Below the pieces are notes generated by a model. That model did not search any database and was not told where the DNA came from. It saw nothing but the letters and a program-made list of their open reading frames with translations. A program made the translations under genes and the position numbers. From positions 42,793 through 106,792 of the forward strand of contig JAECUM010006659.1 in NCBI GenBank assembly GCA_016617855.1: DNA of 64,000 nucleotides, given 5' to 3'. The DNA comes from Megalonaias nervosa (Eukaryota > Mollusca > Bivalvia > Unionida > Unionidae). Of this stretch, positions 51,201-59,816 are shown one piece after another (positions within the stretch are counted from its first letter, which is position 1; each line of letters begins with the position of its first letter).

Positions 51201-53013
51201 AGTTCAGTTTGTTTAAAATAGCAATGTTTAACTCAGTAATCATTAAGTCAAATTTAGTATTCCAGTTGTAAAACGTTTAAGTAAGAAAATTGTCAAGTAA
51301 TTTCTTTTATTGTTTCAAGAAGACTATCTTTGTCAAGTAGAACATGTAAGTAATTCACACTTAAAATTAAGTAATATGTTAAAGTTAGTAATACCAAATA
51401 AAAGAGTAATTAGAAAGTAAAAGCTTTTGGTCAGATTGTAAAACTTCTACTTAAGTGAAAAGAAATGACTCAGTAATATTTTTTTTGGAGTTATGGGTCC
51501 ATGTTTGCAGTTGGACTTGTCTTGTCAGCAAGATTGCACAGTGGTCCATAGCCATGGAGATTTCACCAAAATGAACAAAACATCTTTTTGCTCCTGTATC
51601 ATTAGTTAAGATTTATTAAGGAATGGAAAAACTGTTAATACATACAGTTTTTGTTTTAATTCTCTGTATTGAAGTCGCAGGTTTGTATTTCCTCTGTTTC
51701 TTCAGATTCAAGTAAGAGAAAGGGGGGTGACATGGCTCCAGCAGACTTCATGCACATGCAGGCAGGGGGCTTCTTCCCACCCTTAGGGGCCTGTCTACCT
51801 GGGATGGACCCAACTATTTTACCTTTCATGTACCCAGGCATGTCAGGATTTTTTCCAGGGATGGGAATGCCATTTCTTCAGCCTGGTGGCTTTCTGTCAG
51901 GTAAGATCTTCTGTCTTTTTGTGTTTTCTCTCTGCCTACTTGTCAGTCCACCTGTCTCTGCCTGACACCTGACATCACATGTCCTCATTTGTTGTTTTTT
52001 TGCTGTAAGCTACCCCCATATCAGGAAGACATTTTCTATGAGCATGGTTGAACAAATTACATCTATAAAAACAATGTATCAGAGTACAGTGATCATTGCA
52101 GATGAGTTTTTAAATGTAGTTTCAATTGTTAAAATACTGTACTCGGAAGCAATGATGTCAGATTATACATAAATATAAATAATTGAATCAGTATGTCCAG
52201 ATTGTAGAAGAAATTATTAAGAATGACATAATATTTTATAATGTAATAATCTTTAATTGTGTACAATATGCAAATATATTTGACCATCTAAAATGTTGCT
52301 TTTTCTTCAACCTTGTTTCAGGAGCTGAACAGTTACTAGCCTATGACCCTATGACATTTGGAACCCCTTTACCTTTACTACAGATACCTCAACAAGCCAT
52401 CAAGGATGTCAGTACTAAACTCTCTGATCCCAAAGCTGTAGTTGGACAGTATACACAAGATTGCAAGTCAATCTCGAGTTTGCGCTCTTTAGTTGGAACC
52501 ACGGATTATAGCTGTGTAAGGGAGGCAACTGTTGATGTCGGCTACATCTGCAAAAAATGTCAGATGGTTTACCCAGTGAAAGAGGCTTGTATCACTCATC
52601 AAAGATTTATGTGTTTCATGGGTACAAAAACACCAGACAATTTTAACCCAATCCTGAAGCTTGAGCAAATTCAATACGAGTGCAAATTGTGCACAGAGAA
52701 AATGTCGACTGTTCAGGAGTTTAAAATTCACTGTCAGCAGGAAACCCACAAGGTTAGAGTTCAAAAATACCAACATCAGAAAGCTAATGTGACTGCAACA
52801 AGCACTGCTAGTGCTCAAAAGCCAATTACAGTTATAGCAGGCTGTCTGCCATCCACACCTAGTAAGGGCCTTTCAACACACACCAAGGCATCCCAGAATG
52901 CCATAAGTGAAAGTTCTGAAGGTCAGCAAAGTTTGACAGTAAGATCCAGCTCAGTGGATGTACCTAAAGCAACAGATTCTGAAAAAAAGGAAAACAAATC
53001 CAATGGGGATTAA
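30589..53013 (+). CDS. zfhx3: Zinc-finger homeobox transcription factor (ZFHX3/ZFHX4 family), 3' six exons, N-terminus missing
   Basis: Spliced model: 30589-30759, 40403-40771, 42147-47717, 48654-48755, 51706-51900, 52322-53013. Each intron is GT-AG, every junction is phase 1, and the joined frame is open for about 2,366 codons to a TAA. The product has 17 C2H2/C2HC fingers and four homeodomains, the arrangement of vertebrate ZFHX3/ZFHX4; Drosophila zfh-2 has three homeodomains. From family knowledge it is a large nuclear DNA-binding regulator of neuronal and muscle differentiation. Vertebrate proteins are about 3,600-3,700 residues, so roughly the first third, with the start codon and promoter, lies before this window. 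The symbol denotes the family: the lineage probably predates the vertebrate ZFHX3/ZFHX4 split. Splice sites were read by eye and have no transcript support. Family assignment is near certain; exact exon ends are less so. Confidence 0.95.
30780..30985 (+). mobile_element. Possible third tRNA-derived SINE (family C)
   Basis: TTGGTTAGTGTGCTTGG is A-box-like and GGGTTCAGTCCTA is B-box-like at the expected spacing, followed by a 130-bp body without match to families A or B. It lies 20 bp after exon A. Only one copy is seen, so it is uncertain. Confidence 0.45.
31325..31619. repeat. 29-bp minisatellite, about 10 units
   Basis: Consensus AATGGTGTAAACCACAGTATAGTGAGATT repeats in tandem with point changes (GATGTAAGCC, CACTATATAG, CAGCATAATG). 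The last unit ends GTTGTGAGAC. Confidence 0.95.
31889..31921. repeat. (TA)n microsatellite
   Basis: About 16 TA units. Confidence 0.98.
34858..35305 (-). mobile_element. LINE 3' end, second copy of the 20.7-kb family
   Basis: It aligns with 20715-21175 in the same orientation: tail AACCTAATCTTTGGAAGCTCCGAA..., then GTAGTTGAAGTAGTTGAGTTTTAAGAGC, CAATTTATTCCATGTGGCTG, AATGGAAGTGTTGGGAGAGGAG and CAGTCAGTGAAATGTAGCACAG. ORF2 remnants are more damaged here than in the other copy. It ends in an AATAATAAT run at 34858. Confidence 0.85.
35338..35410. repeat. (TA)n microsatellite with TGTA ends
   Basis: About 27 TA units, directly next to the LINE remnant. It produces poly-Tyr/Ile frames on both strands that are not genes. 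Confidence 0.97.
35690..35710. repeat. (CA)n microsatellite
   Basis: About ten CA units. Confidence 0.95.
35720..36374. repeat. Composite repeat with ~140-150-bp tandem units, copy 2
   Basis: Same unit as at 27895: GGTCCTAAATGAAAATGATGCC, GACATCCAGTATGGCCACCATTGCAGCCAGCTTGAAAA, CTACTCCT-GATGGATGGTCATATC, TTTACCAGAAGACTTC. Anchor words recur at about 35798, 35938, 36085 and 36206. A SINE (36375-36626) has landed at its 3' end, and the element continues at 36640. Confidence 0.85.
36375..36626 (+). mobile_element. tRNA-derived SINE, family A, young copy with perfect target-site duplication
   Basis: The head keeps an A box (GTGGCCGAGTGGTCT, class II Ser/Leu tRNA style) and a B box (GAGTTCGAGTCC). 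The body has GTGAGAAAGCCCGCCAGTAGCTTC, GGGTTCTTCCTCCAC, ACTGGCCGCCATATATAGCC and GAAAAATGGCGTTAAACCC, with an (AAC)n tail. A 13-bp duplication TCAGAGATGTTTG flanks it exactly at 36362-36374 and 36627-36639. Best-preserved copy in the window. Confidence 0.95.
38690..39490. repeat. Degenerate tandem array, ~165-bp period, about five units
   Basis: Each unit holds the words TTTCATTTC(T)...CAGTAACTT(TTAA), GAACTT.ATGGATTCAAACCAAATTTG, CCTATTTTAAGTTT, TTCAGTGAAATTTGACAAA and TATCGCCCCTGTTTCATTTAGAACTT. Starts fall near 38720, 38880, 39050, 39220 and 39380. Divergence between units is high, so the array is old. Confidence 0.75.
39729..40236. mobile_element. Foldback/TIR element with ~75-bp inverted ends
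   Basis: The left end (39729-39803) reads ATAAGCAGCCATCTTCACTAG, CCAAGGTT, AATAACCCTAT, TACACCTTGGC. The reverse complement of 40163-40236 reads the same words in the same order (ATAAGCAG replaced by CTTATCATCTTCGCTAGCCAAGG in orientation). The interior of about 360 bp has no open frame, so it is a non-autonomous DNA-type element. It lies 166 bp before exon B. Confidence 0.8.
40403..40771 (+). CDS. zfhx3: zfhx exon B (two C2H2 zinc fingers)
   Basis: Acceptor TTTATTTCAG ends at 40402 and donor GTAAGT starts at 40772; the exon is 369 nt and phase 1 at both ends. It encodes two C2H2 fingers. Finger 1 (40435-40500) is C-x2-C-x12-H-x4-H starting CPYC; finger 2 (40531-40596) has the same spacing starting CPLC. 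A Glu-rich helix-like stretch (EEVNLEAIEAEANRL) follows. The paired fingers and the acidic helix fit the mid-protein finger cluster of the ZFHX family. The open frame runs past both splice sites into intron sequence without similarity to the family, which supports the chosen limits. Confidence 0.9.
40772..42146 (+). other. zfhx intron B-C (about 1.4 kb)
   Basis: AT-rich, bounded by GTAAGT and TTACAG. I see no repeat copy, inverted repeat or extra exon inside it. Confidence 0.85.
42147..47717 (+). CDS. zfhx3: zfhx giant exon C (13 zinc fingers and four homeodomains)
   Basis: Acceptor TTATTACAG ends at 42146. The 5.57-kb exon is a single open frame, one coding exon larger than most whole genes. 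Fingers start at 42200, 42308, 42431, 42515, 43049, 43181, 43472, 44021, 44444, 45815, 46052, 46499 and 47429. Those at 44021 and 45815 have Cys as the last ligand (C2HC), and several have the H-x5-H spacing typical of U1-like fingers. Homeodomains lie at 44915, 45557, 46286 and 47192. Linkers are low-complexity: Ser/Thr/Pro near 43290-43410, Pro/Met-rich at 44670-44860, Lys/Glu-rich at 45220-45310, and short poly-Gln near 43635 and 46190. The donor is either GTACAG at 47718 or GTGCGT at 47706; both keep frame. Reading through instead reaches TGA at 47744-47746. Family membership is clear. Confidence 0.95.
44915..45094 (+). other. Homeodomain 1 of zfhx
   Basis: Sixty residues aligned on Leu16, Phe20, Trp48, Phe49 and Asn51. 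The recognition helix reads KHWFRNTLFKERQ, so position 50 is Arg rather than the usual Gln. From recall, this helix is nearly invariant in ZFHX3/ZFHX4 homeodomain 1, which makes it one of the strongest family markers here. A basic N-terminal arm (KRARTR) precedes helix 1. Confidence 0.95.
45557..45736 (+). other. Homeodomain 2 of zfhx
   Basis: Sixty residues starting RRANRTRFTD, with Leu16, Phe20 and the recognition helix VVWFQNARQKARK. Gln50 and Asn51 suggest ordinary TAAT-type DNA recognition. It sits 154 codons after homeodomain 1 and is followed by a C2HC finger at 45815. All core residues are present. Confidence 0.96.
46286..46465 (+). other. Homeodomain 3 of zfhx
   Basis: Sixty residues starting DKRLRTTILP, with Leu16, Tyr20 and the helix VQVWFQNTRARERK (Gln50, Asn51). 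A C2H2 finger (46499-46564) begins 11 codons after it, so the two may act as one DNA-binding unit. A short Gln run and an acidic stretch (DDRDEEQDD) come just before. Confidence 0.96.
46943..46957 (+). other. PLDLS motif, predicted CtBP-binding site
   Basis: The peptide APLDLSKPL lies in the Ser/Lys-rich disordered linker between homeodomains 3 and 4. PxDLS is the established docking motif for the CtBP co-repressor, so the protein can be inferred to recruit repressors. The match is exact, but short motifs can occur by chance. Confidence 0.6.
47192..47371 (+). other. Homeodomain 4 of zfhx
   Basis: Sixty residues starting AKRYRTQMTS, with Met at position 16 in place of Leu, Phe20 and the helix VQVWFQNARAKEKK. 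A U1-like finger (47429-47497, C-x2-C-x12-H-x5-H) follows closely, as in homeodomain 3. The fourth homeodomain separates this gene from the three-homeodomain fly zfh-2 arrangement. Confidence 0.96.
47718..48653 (+). other. zfhx intron C-D (about 0.9 kb)
   Basis: Begins at one of two tandem donors (47706 or 47718). It contains a (TAT)n microsatellite at 48179-48221 and otherwise plain AT-rich sequence. Read-through from exon C ends at TGA 47744-47746. Confidence 0.8.
48179..48221. repeat. (TAT)n microsatellite
   Basis: About 14 uninterrupted ATT units. Confidence 0.98.
48654..48755 (+). CDS. zfhx3: zfhx exon D (34-codon linker)
   Basis: Acceptor TTGGTTTTAG ends at 48653 and donor GTAAGC starts at 48756. 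The exon is 102 nt and phase 1 on both sides, so including or skipping it leaves the frame intact. It encodes a short charged linker (PEIKRKEGAVKEAKD) with no domain. Its small size, symmetric phase and lack of structure make it a good candidate for a cassette exon. Support is splice signals plus frame continuity only. Confidence 0.75.
49574..50273 (+). pseudogene. Unrecognised open frames in intron D-E, possible retroelement remnant
   Basis: An open frame of 154 codons (49574-50038) is followed by an 83-codon frame one base out of register (50022-50273). The translation of the first part is not low-complexity (WLFDKAVNEVYYLLACNLCP, SQSAMIKEFSQRFSNSQLEN), and the composition is less AT-rich than the surrounding intron. 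This suggests a once-coding segment broken by a frameshift. I cannot match it to a family. A gag-like part of a retroelement is the first guess; a processed gene fragment is the alternative. Confidence 0.4.
51506..51540. mobile_element. Solo end of the palindromic MITE family
   Basis: TTTGCAGTTGGACTTGTCTT equals the reverse complement of the left terminus at 59625-59645. No second end is visible nearby. Confidence 0.5.
51706..51900 (+). CDS. zfhx3: zfhx exon E (Gly/Pro/Met-rich, hydrophobic)
   Basis: Acceptor CTGTTTCTTCAG ends at 51705 and donor GTAAGA starts at 51901; 195 nt, phase 1 at both ends. After a basic start (SSKRKGGD) it encodes a Gly/Pro/Phe/Met-rich segment with repeated PGM (LPGMDP, YPGMSG, FPGMGMP). 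This resembles an aromatic low-complexity activation-type region more than a folded domain. No zinc ligands or membrane helix are visible. Confidence 0.82.
51901..52321 (+). other. zfhx intron E-F (421 bp)
   Basis: Short AT-rich intron between GTAAGA and TTTCAG. Nothing else is visible in it. Confidence 0.85.
52322..53013 (+). CDS. zfhx3: zfhx terminal exon F (last two zinc fingers, stop)
   Basis: Acceptor CCTTGTTTCAG ends at 52321. The frame runs to TAA at 53011-53013. The first part (QLLAYDPMTFGTPLPLLQIP) looks like a conserved C-terminal family segment. Two fingers follow: a C2HC finger at 52549-52614 (CKKC start) and a U1-like finger at 52681-52749 (CKLC start, H-x5-H). The tail is Ser/Thr/Lys-rich and probably disordered. 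The open frame extends upstream to 52183, but that stretch is intronic and AT-rich. Confidence 0.9.
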
Positions 53014-53430
53014 CCACATACTTTGAGGATAGGATAGATTCATGTGCATAGATTTTTTTAATAAGTATCAACAGTTTAGGAATTTCAATATATGTTGACA
53101 GAATTTGTAATGAGGATATGTGTAATTCATTATAGACTGTTCTTGCAATGTTCAGTCATTGATGGGAGAATTTGATTATAAGAACATGGAATAACTCAGG
53201 CCATTATTCATGGTTACTAATTTACTTTTCTTTTGATAAAGTCAGTTTTCAGTCCTGATGCTGTAGAAGGAGCTATAGATGCCAGCTGTGGACCATTCAA
53301 GACATGTTCATTTATGTGTTTTGATGTATATAGTCTCATTGTTTTATTTCATTTCAAACAACATACAAATCTGGAAAATGGTAGATTTTCTTGTTCATTT
53401 TCAAATTTGGAGTCCCATATTCATAGGAGG

Positions 53431-53450
53431 AATATATATATATATATATA
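53431..53450. repeat. (AT)n microsatellite in the 3' UTR
   Basis: About ten AT units, followed by CATATGCATATATAC. Confidence 0.95.
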
Positions 53451-54834
53451 CATATGCATATATACATAATGCTGACACAAAGAGTGATTCTGTTGCATTT
53501 GAACTACGACAGTATGTGATTGACATTGGTTTGCATGCACAGAATTTTTTTTTCAAAGACAATTTGTTCTTTTTATGTGTTTAGCAACTGTTATGTCATT
53601 AATGTTGCACTTTTTGAGTACATATCTTTTAGCATTCATATGGGAATGCCACCTGTTTAGTTCAGATTTTTGTGTACAGTTCTTGTTGCCTATATTTCGT
53701 TATATTGAGTATATTACCATATAAAATATGGTACATACATTACCATATGAGATATGGACATTTTATCTGTAATTAGCACATTATACATAATGATATGATG
53801 AACTAAATTCATTTATCATTTTGATACTACTAGTTATCATTTTAGTCACTAGTGTAAAGGTCAAAGGTCATAGTTTAACAGTAGGTTTAAGGTCATGTAG
53901 CTTACTAGTACATGTACTCTTTTATATTATGGCCAATTGTATAGTAGCTTTACAGAAATAAATTTTGCCATTCACATCATTTTCATACGAAAAGACATCA
54001 CATTAACATGTGAGAATATTAAAGTTCACAACCTGTTTACAATATTAGTTTATACACTGCATTGTCTGTCATTTTTCCTACACTTAATATTTCAAGCACC
54101 ATCAAACTTAAAAAGAAAGATTTTATTTTTGGTCCTGTAAATTTTGGTACAAAAGAAATTTTTTCTTATCAAAACTTTGCATATTTTGGGAACTTAAAAA
54201 TGTGACAATTTTAATTGATATTAAATGAATGAAAGTGAAAATTATTATTTTGACCAATATTCATTTGTACGCAGAAAAAGTGTATAAAAATTACAGACAT
54301 TACAGGAGTTACAGTAAAAGTTCACAAACATACACACATATGTATACAATTTTATATGGGCATTAACTATGCCTCTCATCATTTCTGTGTAGATTCTGCC
54401 ATGGAAGAATGATGTTCAGTTCACTGGAATGAAATAGTCATCTGTTTGCCATATCATTAATATTGATATAATTAGATAATAACCAGTAAATTCCCAAAGT
54501 ACAAGTAATTCTAATAGACCAGTTTTGTTTAGAGCATTTAGTATTGCTTTTAAATGCATGCAGATAATTGTATATGTGATAGCATGGTTGCCCAATCATA
54601 TTGTGAAATTTGCATTTCATTGTTGATGCAGTTAATTCAGGTGATTTTTTTGTCTTTTAAAATGTTCAATACCTCAGTCTAAAGTTTGACTTGATTTTGT
54701 ATTATACATTTGATAAGTAATTTTAGTTTTAGTTATCTTTCAGTATCTATATATATTGACTTGTATATATATATATATCTCTTCTTCTAGGTCCATTTTC
54801 TTGATGCGGTGTATAACACTTATGGGGTTGATCA

Positions 54835-54840
54835 AATAAA
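54835..54840 (+). promoter_or_regulatory. Candidate poly(A) signal AATAAA for zfhx
   Basis: AATAAA about 1.8 kb after the stop, followed within 30 bases by a GT-rich stretch (CAGTGTGTCAGTG) as expected for a cleavage/polyadenylation site. Alternatives are AATAAA at 53957-53962, with no GT-rich follow-up, and at 57958-57963. In AT-rich DNA the hexamer is common, so this is a weak call. Confidence 0.3.
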
Positions 54841-56464
54841 GAAATATGGTCAGTTTTATTCAGTGTGTCAGTGACACTCATTGTTTAGTCGATTATGTTA
54901 TATATTTTTGCTGACAGACCCACATTTATATGTACTGCTCGTATATTTAGAAGAATTTTTTAAGCATCGGCATGAAGAAATAACAGTTCTGGTCATCTGT
55001 TTTTGATTGACTGGACAAGCTTCATTGGAATACAGCATTTAACAAAGAAACTGATTTCAACAGAAACATGGGTCCATAAAGTTTAACTTCTCAACCAAAA
55101 GCGGCCAAAATTAAAAAATTATGAAGTAATTCATTTTCTTAATAAATAACATTTTTAGCTCACATGTACAAAGTAGAGGGGAGCTGTTGTACTATATCAT
55201 AGGTGTTTTCACAGATAAAGTCATATATATATAGTAAGTACAGTCTCGCTGCATCTCAACCATTCTTTCTCCCGAAGTGTTAGGTAACTGTGTGGATTAA
55301 ACAGATTTCATAGCACTCATACCTAGGAGAGAGGCTAAGAGAGTTAACTTAATCATGTAAATTTTGTTGTACGTCCTGGGTTAAGTTTTTGCATTTAACT
55401 CTAGTTTTTGTGTACACTGTAATACATACCTGGGATCATAAAACGCAGTGAGGGATGCATATTGATGAGTACTACACCTTCGTCACAAAAATAGTACTGT
55501 GACTATTGTTACATGTTTGACTTTGGTTCTCAAACTCAAGTTTATTTGTCAATCCCTGTACATGCTAGAATTATAAAACTTGACAATAATATACATATCT
55601 GTTAGTACTACCCTTGCCAGGAAAGGTCACTGTAACCGTCATTTTACTGAATTATAAATTTTGTCACTTAGCTCATGGCCACATGCGACTTTTACCTGCA
55701 GTATACGTAATTACACATAAAATCTTCAAACTTATGAGGGAATTATCTTGACAAGTAGTACAGCCTTATTTGGAAAAAGAGCTCTTTGTGACGTACATCT
55801 ATGCATCAGTGACTTTGTTGGAGTGTTGGGTTTAAAGGTCACTTAATGGGTGCTGCTTATGTTAGAGTACTGAAACTTTATAATTGGATGCATCACTGTT
55901 GGTACTATATCCATACAACCAAAGATGATCAGCAGGACCTAAAGTGTATTAAAAAGATGAGTGGACTACATGCTTTTCATACAAGGCCTGAGCTGCAATA
56001 CCTAATAAGGGTAATTACTTGTACAACAGGCTGCAATTCCAAGGTTACTCAAAGCCTGTGACTTTCACTCAGTAAAATCTAGCATCAGTGGGATGGAAAA
56101 GTGATAATAGCTTTTGAAGCAGATTATTTTTTAAGAACAATGATTATTTTAAAACAAAATGCAAAAACTAAATCTGAGGTTTATAATGTTTATGGTTTTG
56201 GCCTAAAGGATAGATAGCTGTTTCCAGTTTCCTGACTAGCCCTAATTTTAGCTTGCAAGATCCTAAAGATTTTCTGAACATAAGAACAGAAATTTTAAAG
56301 AAACAAACACCAGGTTTTTTTTTTTTTTTCAAGTGTTTTGACAAGTTTAGACTTCAGTTCATTCACAGATGATTTGGCATTATACTCAGTATGATGCTTA
56401 CTAATTTTGTCTACATTGTTATGAACCTTGACATAGACTGAAAATAATGATTCATTAATGGGTA

Positions 56465-56620
56465 CCATTTGTGTGCAAGTTTGTGAGAAAGCTTGCTAGT
56501 AACTTCCCATGGGTGGGTGGTCCTTCCTAGGTTCTTCCTCCACAAGATATACTGGTGGCCATATATAGCCTATCATGTGCTGAGAAATGGTGTTAAGCCC
56601 ACAACAGCAACAAAAAAATC
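56465..56620 (+). mobile_element. SINE family A, 5'-truncated copy
   Basis: Begins inside the body: GTGAGAAAGCTTGCTAGTAACTTCC, GGTTCTTCCTCCAC, GCCATATATAGCCTATCATGTGCTGAGAAATGGTGTTAAGCCC, with an (AAC)n-like A-rich tail. It lacks the tRNA-like head. Confidence 0.85.
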
Positions 56621-59609
56621 ATGGTCAGCTTTAGATTTATAGCAAGTGATATCAAAAGCAAATTAATAAGTGATTATATAAAAAGTATATTCTGATAATT
56701 GTTTCTCAGAGGAATACAGTTTGGTCATGCAGTTCTTGTTTAAGGCAAAATGTGGAAAGAAACATCTCGTCTTCCCCAACCAAGTTTTATTTAGTGTTGA
56801 AACCAGAAATGCACCGTTTTTTTAGATCATAACAGTAGATCAGTACAATACAGACTATGTAGTGCTGATTAAATGTTACATTTTTAAAAAGATCAAAAGT
56901 AAAAATGTAGAGATCAAAATTTTGAAGAAAAGCTTTAGTTGGGAAATGGCCAACCTCATTGACAAGATCACTTTAGATGGAATTTTCTACATGATAATGT
57001 TTACAATGGCTACTGGAGACTCTTATAAGTTCATAGAGGTGAGCTATGTGACCACTGATTACTCTCTGGTCTGTACTCTCTTTAAAATTTCTACAGCATA
57101 TAGTCTTGTGATACATATATAGATGGAAATTGCAATATAAAGTGTATCTTTTATGCACTACCTTTTTTTTGTTAAAAATCTTCACCCATCCTTCCATGAA
57201 AAGCAAACATTTAGATCAGTTGTACATTATTTCATGGTTTCATAACCCAAAAGATATCAACACCTAAAATAAATTTCATTTATTTTCATTGTAGTTTCAC
57301 TGAAAGTTAAAGCTGTAAATATAACCCATTACTTGGCATACAGTGTCTAGATGCAACAAATGGATGACTTGGTTTGATTGTTTTACCTGTAATTTTAATG
57401 TTGTAATTTTTTTCCGTTTGGAACCTTTATAAATGTTTTAGTTACAAATTTTCAATGACATTACGGCAGTCTTACCCATGAAAGGCCATGTTACCAAATC
57501 CAACAATTGTTTTTTGTACCACAGCATGCATTGACCAAGCCCCTGTTGTTTTTTTTTAGCTTGGAAGAACAAAGTTTATGAGCAGTAAGGAGTGTTAATG
57601 TTTGTGAACTTTCCTTATAGTTTCACTTTGTACCAATTATGTAGATTTATTTCAGTTGTTTATAGTTATTAAGTTTCTACAGGGCTATATTACTATGAAA
57701 ACCTTCTTTAATTGGAAAGATAACATTATGTAAAACAGCATAAAATACCTCTAAATTATATAAATACAGCAGTTGTCTTTATGTTTATTTTAACTGTTAA
57801 TCACAATTTTTATTCCAAGAAAATTAATTGCTTTGTAATCAAAAACTGCAAGATAGTACTGATTAATGATATTAAATGAAACTAAGTTGCATTTCACTGT
57901 CACCAAAGTGAAATGAAATATTTTTGCAGGTTTTTGAATCTAATGGTTTTTGGAAGAAATAAAGTGAATCATCATTGTGACTGATCTGCTTAACCATGCA
58001 GTTTGTACTACCTTTGAAAATAGACTAATTTTTTTAACTGAATTGTAATTAAAATATATGAGGCACCATCTTAATTATAGCCCAACCCCTGAAGCATTTT
58101 CAGAATGTATATTTTAATCAAAACTTTTTGTTAAATAAATTCTTCAACAATATGATGCATATATTTTGATGTAACTGCAATTGATCTCTCGTGTAAGGTG
58201 CTTAAGTAGTTGGGGTTTTTTAAAAAAATATTTTAAAAGTCGCCTACATTCTTTCTTTAATTTCACTTCTAGTCTACTTTATTATTCTGCAATATTCTTT
58301 ATTCTTGTACAGCTTTGTAGAAATTTTGTTCTTATTTCTTCAGAAAATCAGAAACAAAATCAGCAGACTTCATCTGAAGATTTGTAATTATGAAAAACAG
58401 ATGGTCACATATATAATTGTTAAAACTTGTATCCTAACTTATAACATTTTTGATGAATTTTTTTTCTGCATGAAATATTACCAACCCATCTGTAGTTATT
58501 GCCTTTGTGAAATTTGTTTGGATCTCAGAGTATCAGTGATAAACTTGTTGTAAATTTCAGTTTTAAAAGTGCATTAACCTGCATGGCAGAAGCTTGGTTT
58601 TTTTTATATTTATTTATTATTTTTGTTTTAGGCACACATTTTCAGTTGTATTGGAAGGATTGAAAACTGGGACAAAACATTTTGTATATCATGTAGTTTT
58701 TACTTCATCATTAAAAATTTTGGACTGTTTTAAAACAATGCATAATTTTTACAGAATGTCTTTTTCAACTAGATGGCAGAATTTTCAGTGAAATCCATTC
58801 AATTGTCTTTTTTTATAATTCTTTTAAATATGTCACAGGATACAAATTAATATTTGAAGGTTTTATTTTGGTTAAGGTGAACTATAAATTAATTAGTTTT
58901 CTTGCTTACCTCCTTTTAAATATTCCTCTTCATTAGATTTATTGTGAGTGGTGTCTTTTTAAATCTCAAGTTTATATAAAATGGATTTTAAAGCAGTAAA
59001 AAGGGATAAATTTGTTCAAATTTGCAATGGTTAAACTTCCTTGCCCAGTATGTTTTATGATCATCCCGTCATTTTGCTCTCATTTTAAACAGCAAGTCTT
59101 TTCAATGAATTTGACTATTTATTTGACAGACTATTCATTGTTGATGCTTTGTATATATTTCAAGAACAAATATGCCTGTTACTTTGAACATAGGATCTAC
59201 TTCACATTGTAGCTAAATGCATATCTAAAATTGAAACGATAGCAGTAAATGCATTGTTTAAAAAATTAATGCCAAGAAAAAGCAACCTTGTGTGTGTTCA
59301 GTTCAAATTAAAATCAGGACCTACTAAATGTAAGTGCATCAAGTGGGCACCAAGTCATTTTCTATTCATTTTCTATTTACTTTTTGGGTTCACTCATAAA
59401 ACAAACTGCTTCTTTCATATTTCTGAAAGTGAAGAACATCATTTGGAATATATTGGTACCAACAATAACTCTTCCACACACAAAATGCAACATTTTATTT
59501 TGATAGACCATTAAAAATAATGTGGACTGTGAATTCTAAGGACGCCAGAACTTTTATTGGTGCTTGTCAGTTCTCCATCATGTAGGAGATTCTGTTGTTT
59601 TGTGCCCAT

Positions 59610-59816
59610 ATATACTTGCTTATAAGACAAGTCCAACTGCAAACTGCAGACTTAGATCTCCTGTCGCATAATGTGCAGGCAGATCTGGGTCTGTGCAATT
59701 TGTTACGAGTAATCAGTAGAACAAACAACATAGACCCTGATTTGTAGGTGCATTATGCTACAGCAGATCAGGATCTTTGTTGTTTGCAGTTTGACTCACC
59801 TTACAAGTGAGTATAG
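59610..59816. mobile_element. Palindromic MITE-like element, copy 2 (best preserved)
   Basis: Left end TATACTTGCTTATAAGACAAGTCCAACTGCAAAC and right end GTTTGCAGTTTGACTCACCTTACAAGTGAGTATA are inverted repeats. Inner words AGATCTGGGTCTGTGCAATTTGTT and AACAACATAGACCCTGATTTG also pair, so nearly the whole 207 bp can fold on itself. It lacks an open frame. Confidence 0.85.

Larger units (their letters stand above)
48756..51705 (+). other. zfhx intron D-E (about 3 kb)
   Basis: It contains the unexplained open frames at 49574-50273, a solo end of the palindromic MITE family near 51506-51540, and AT-rich filler with many AAGTAAT/TTAAGT words between 51050 and 51480. Confidence 0.8.

Noticed and set aside
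52183..52320. Upstream extension of the last exon's open frame
   Set aside because: It is AT-rich, starts at an unremarkable codon, and a strong CCTTGTTTCAG acceptor in the right phase ends at 52321.
58181..59514. Series of 60-86-codon + strand frames in the downstream region
   Set aside because: They are Phe/Ile/Lys-rich, as expected from random AT-rich DNA, overlap each other, and have no splice or domain support.
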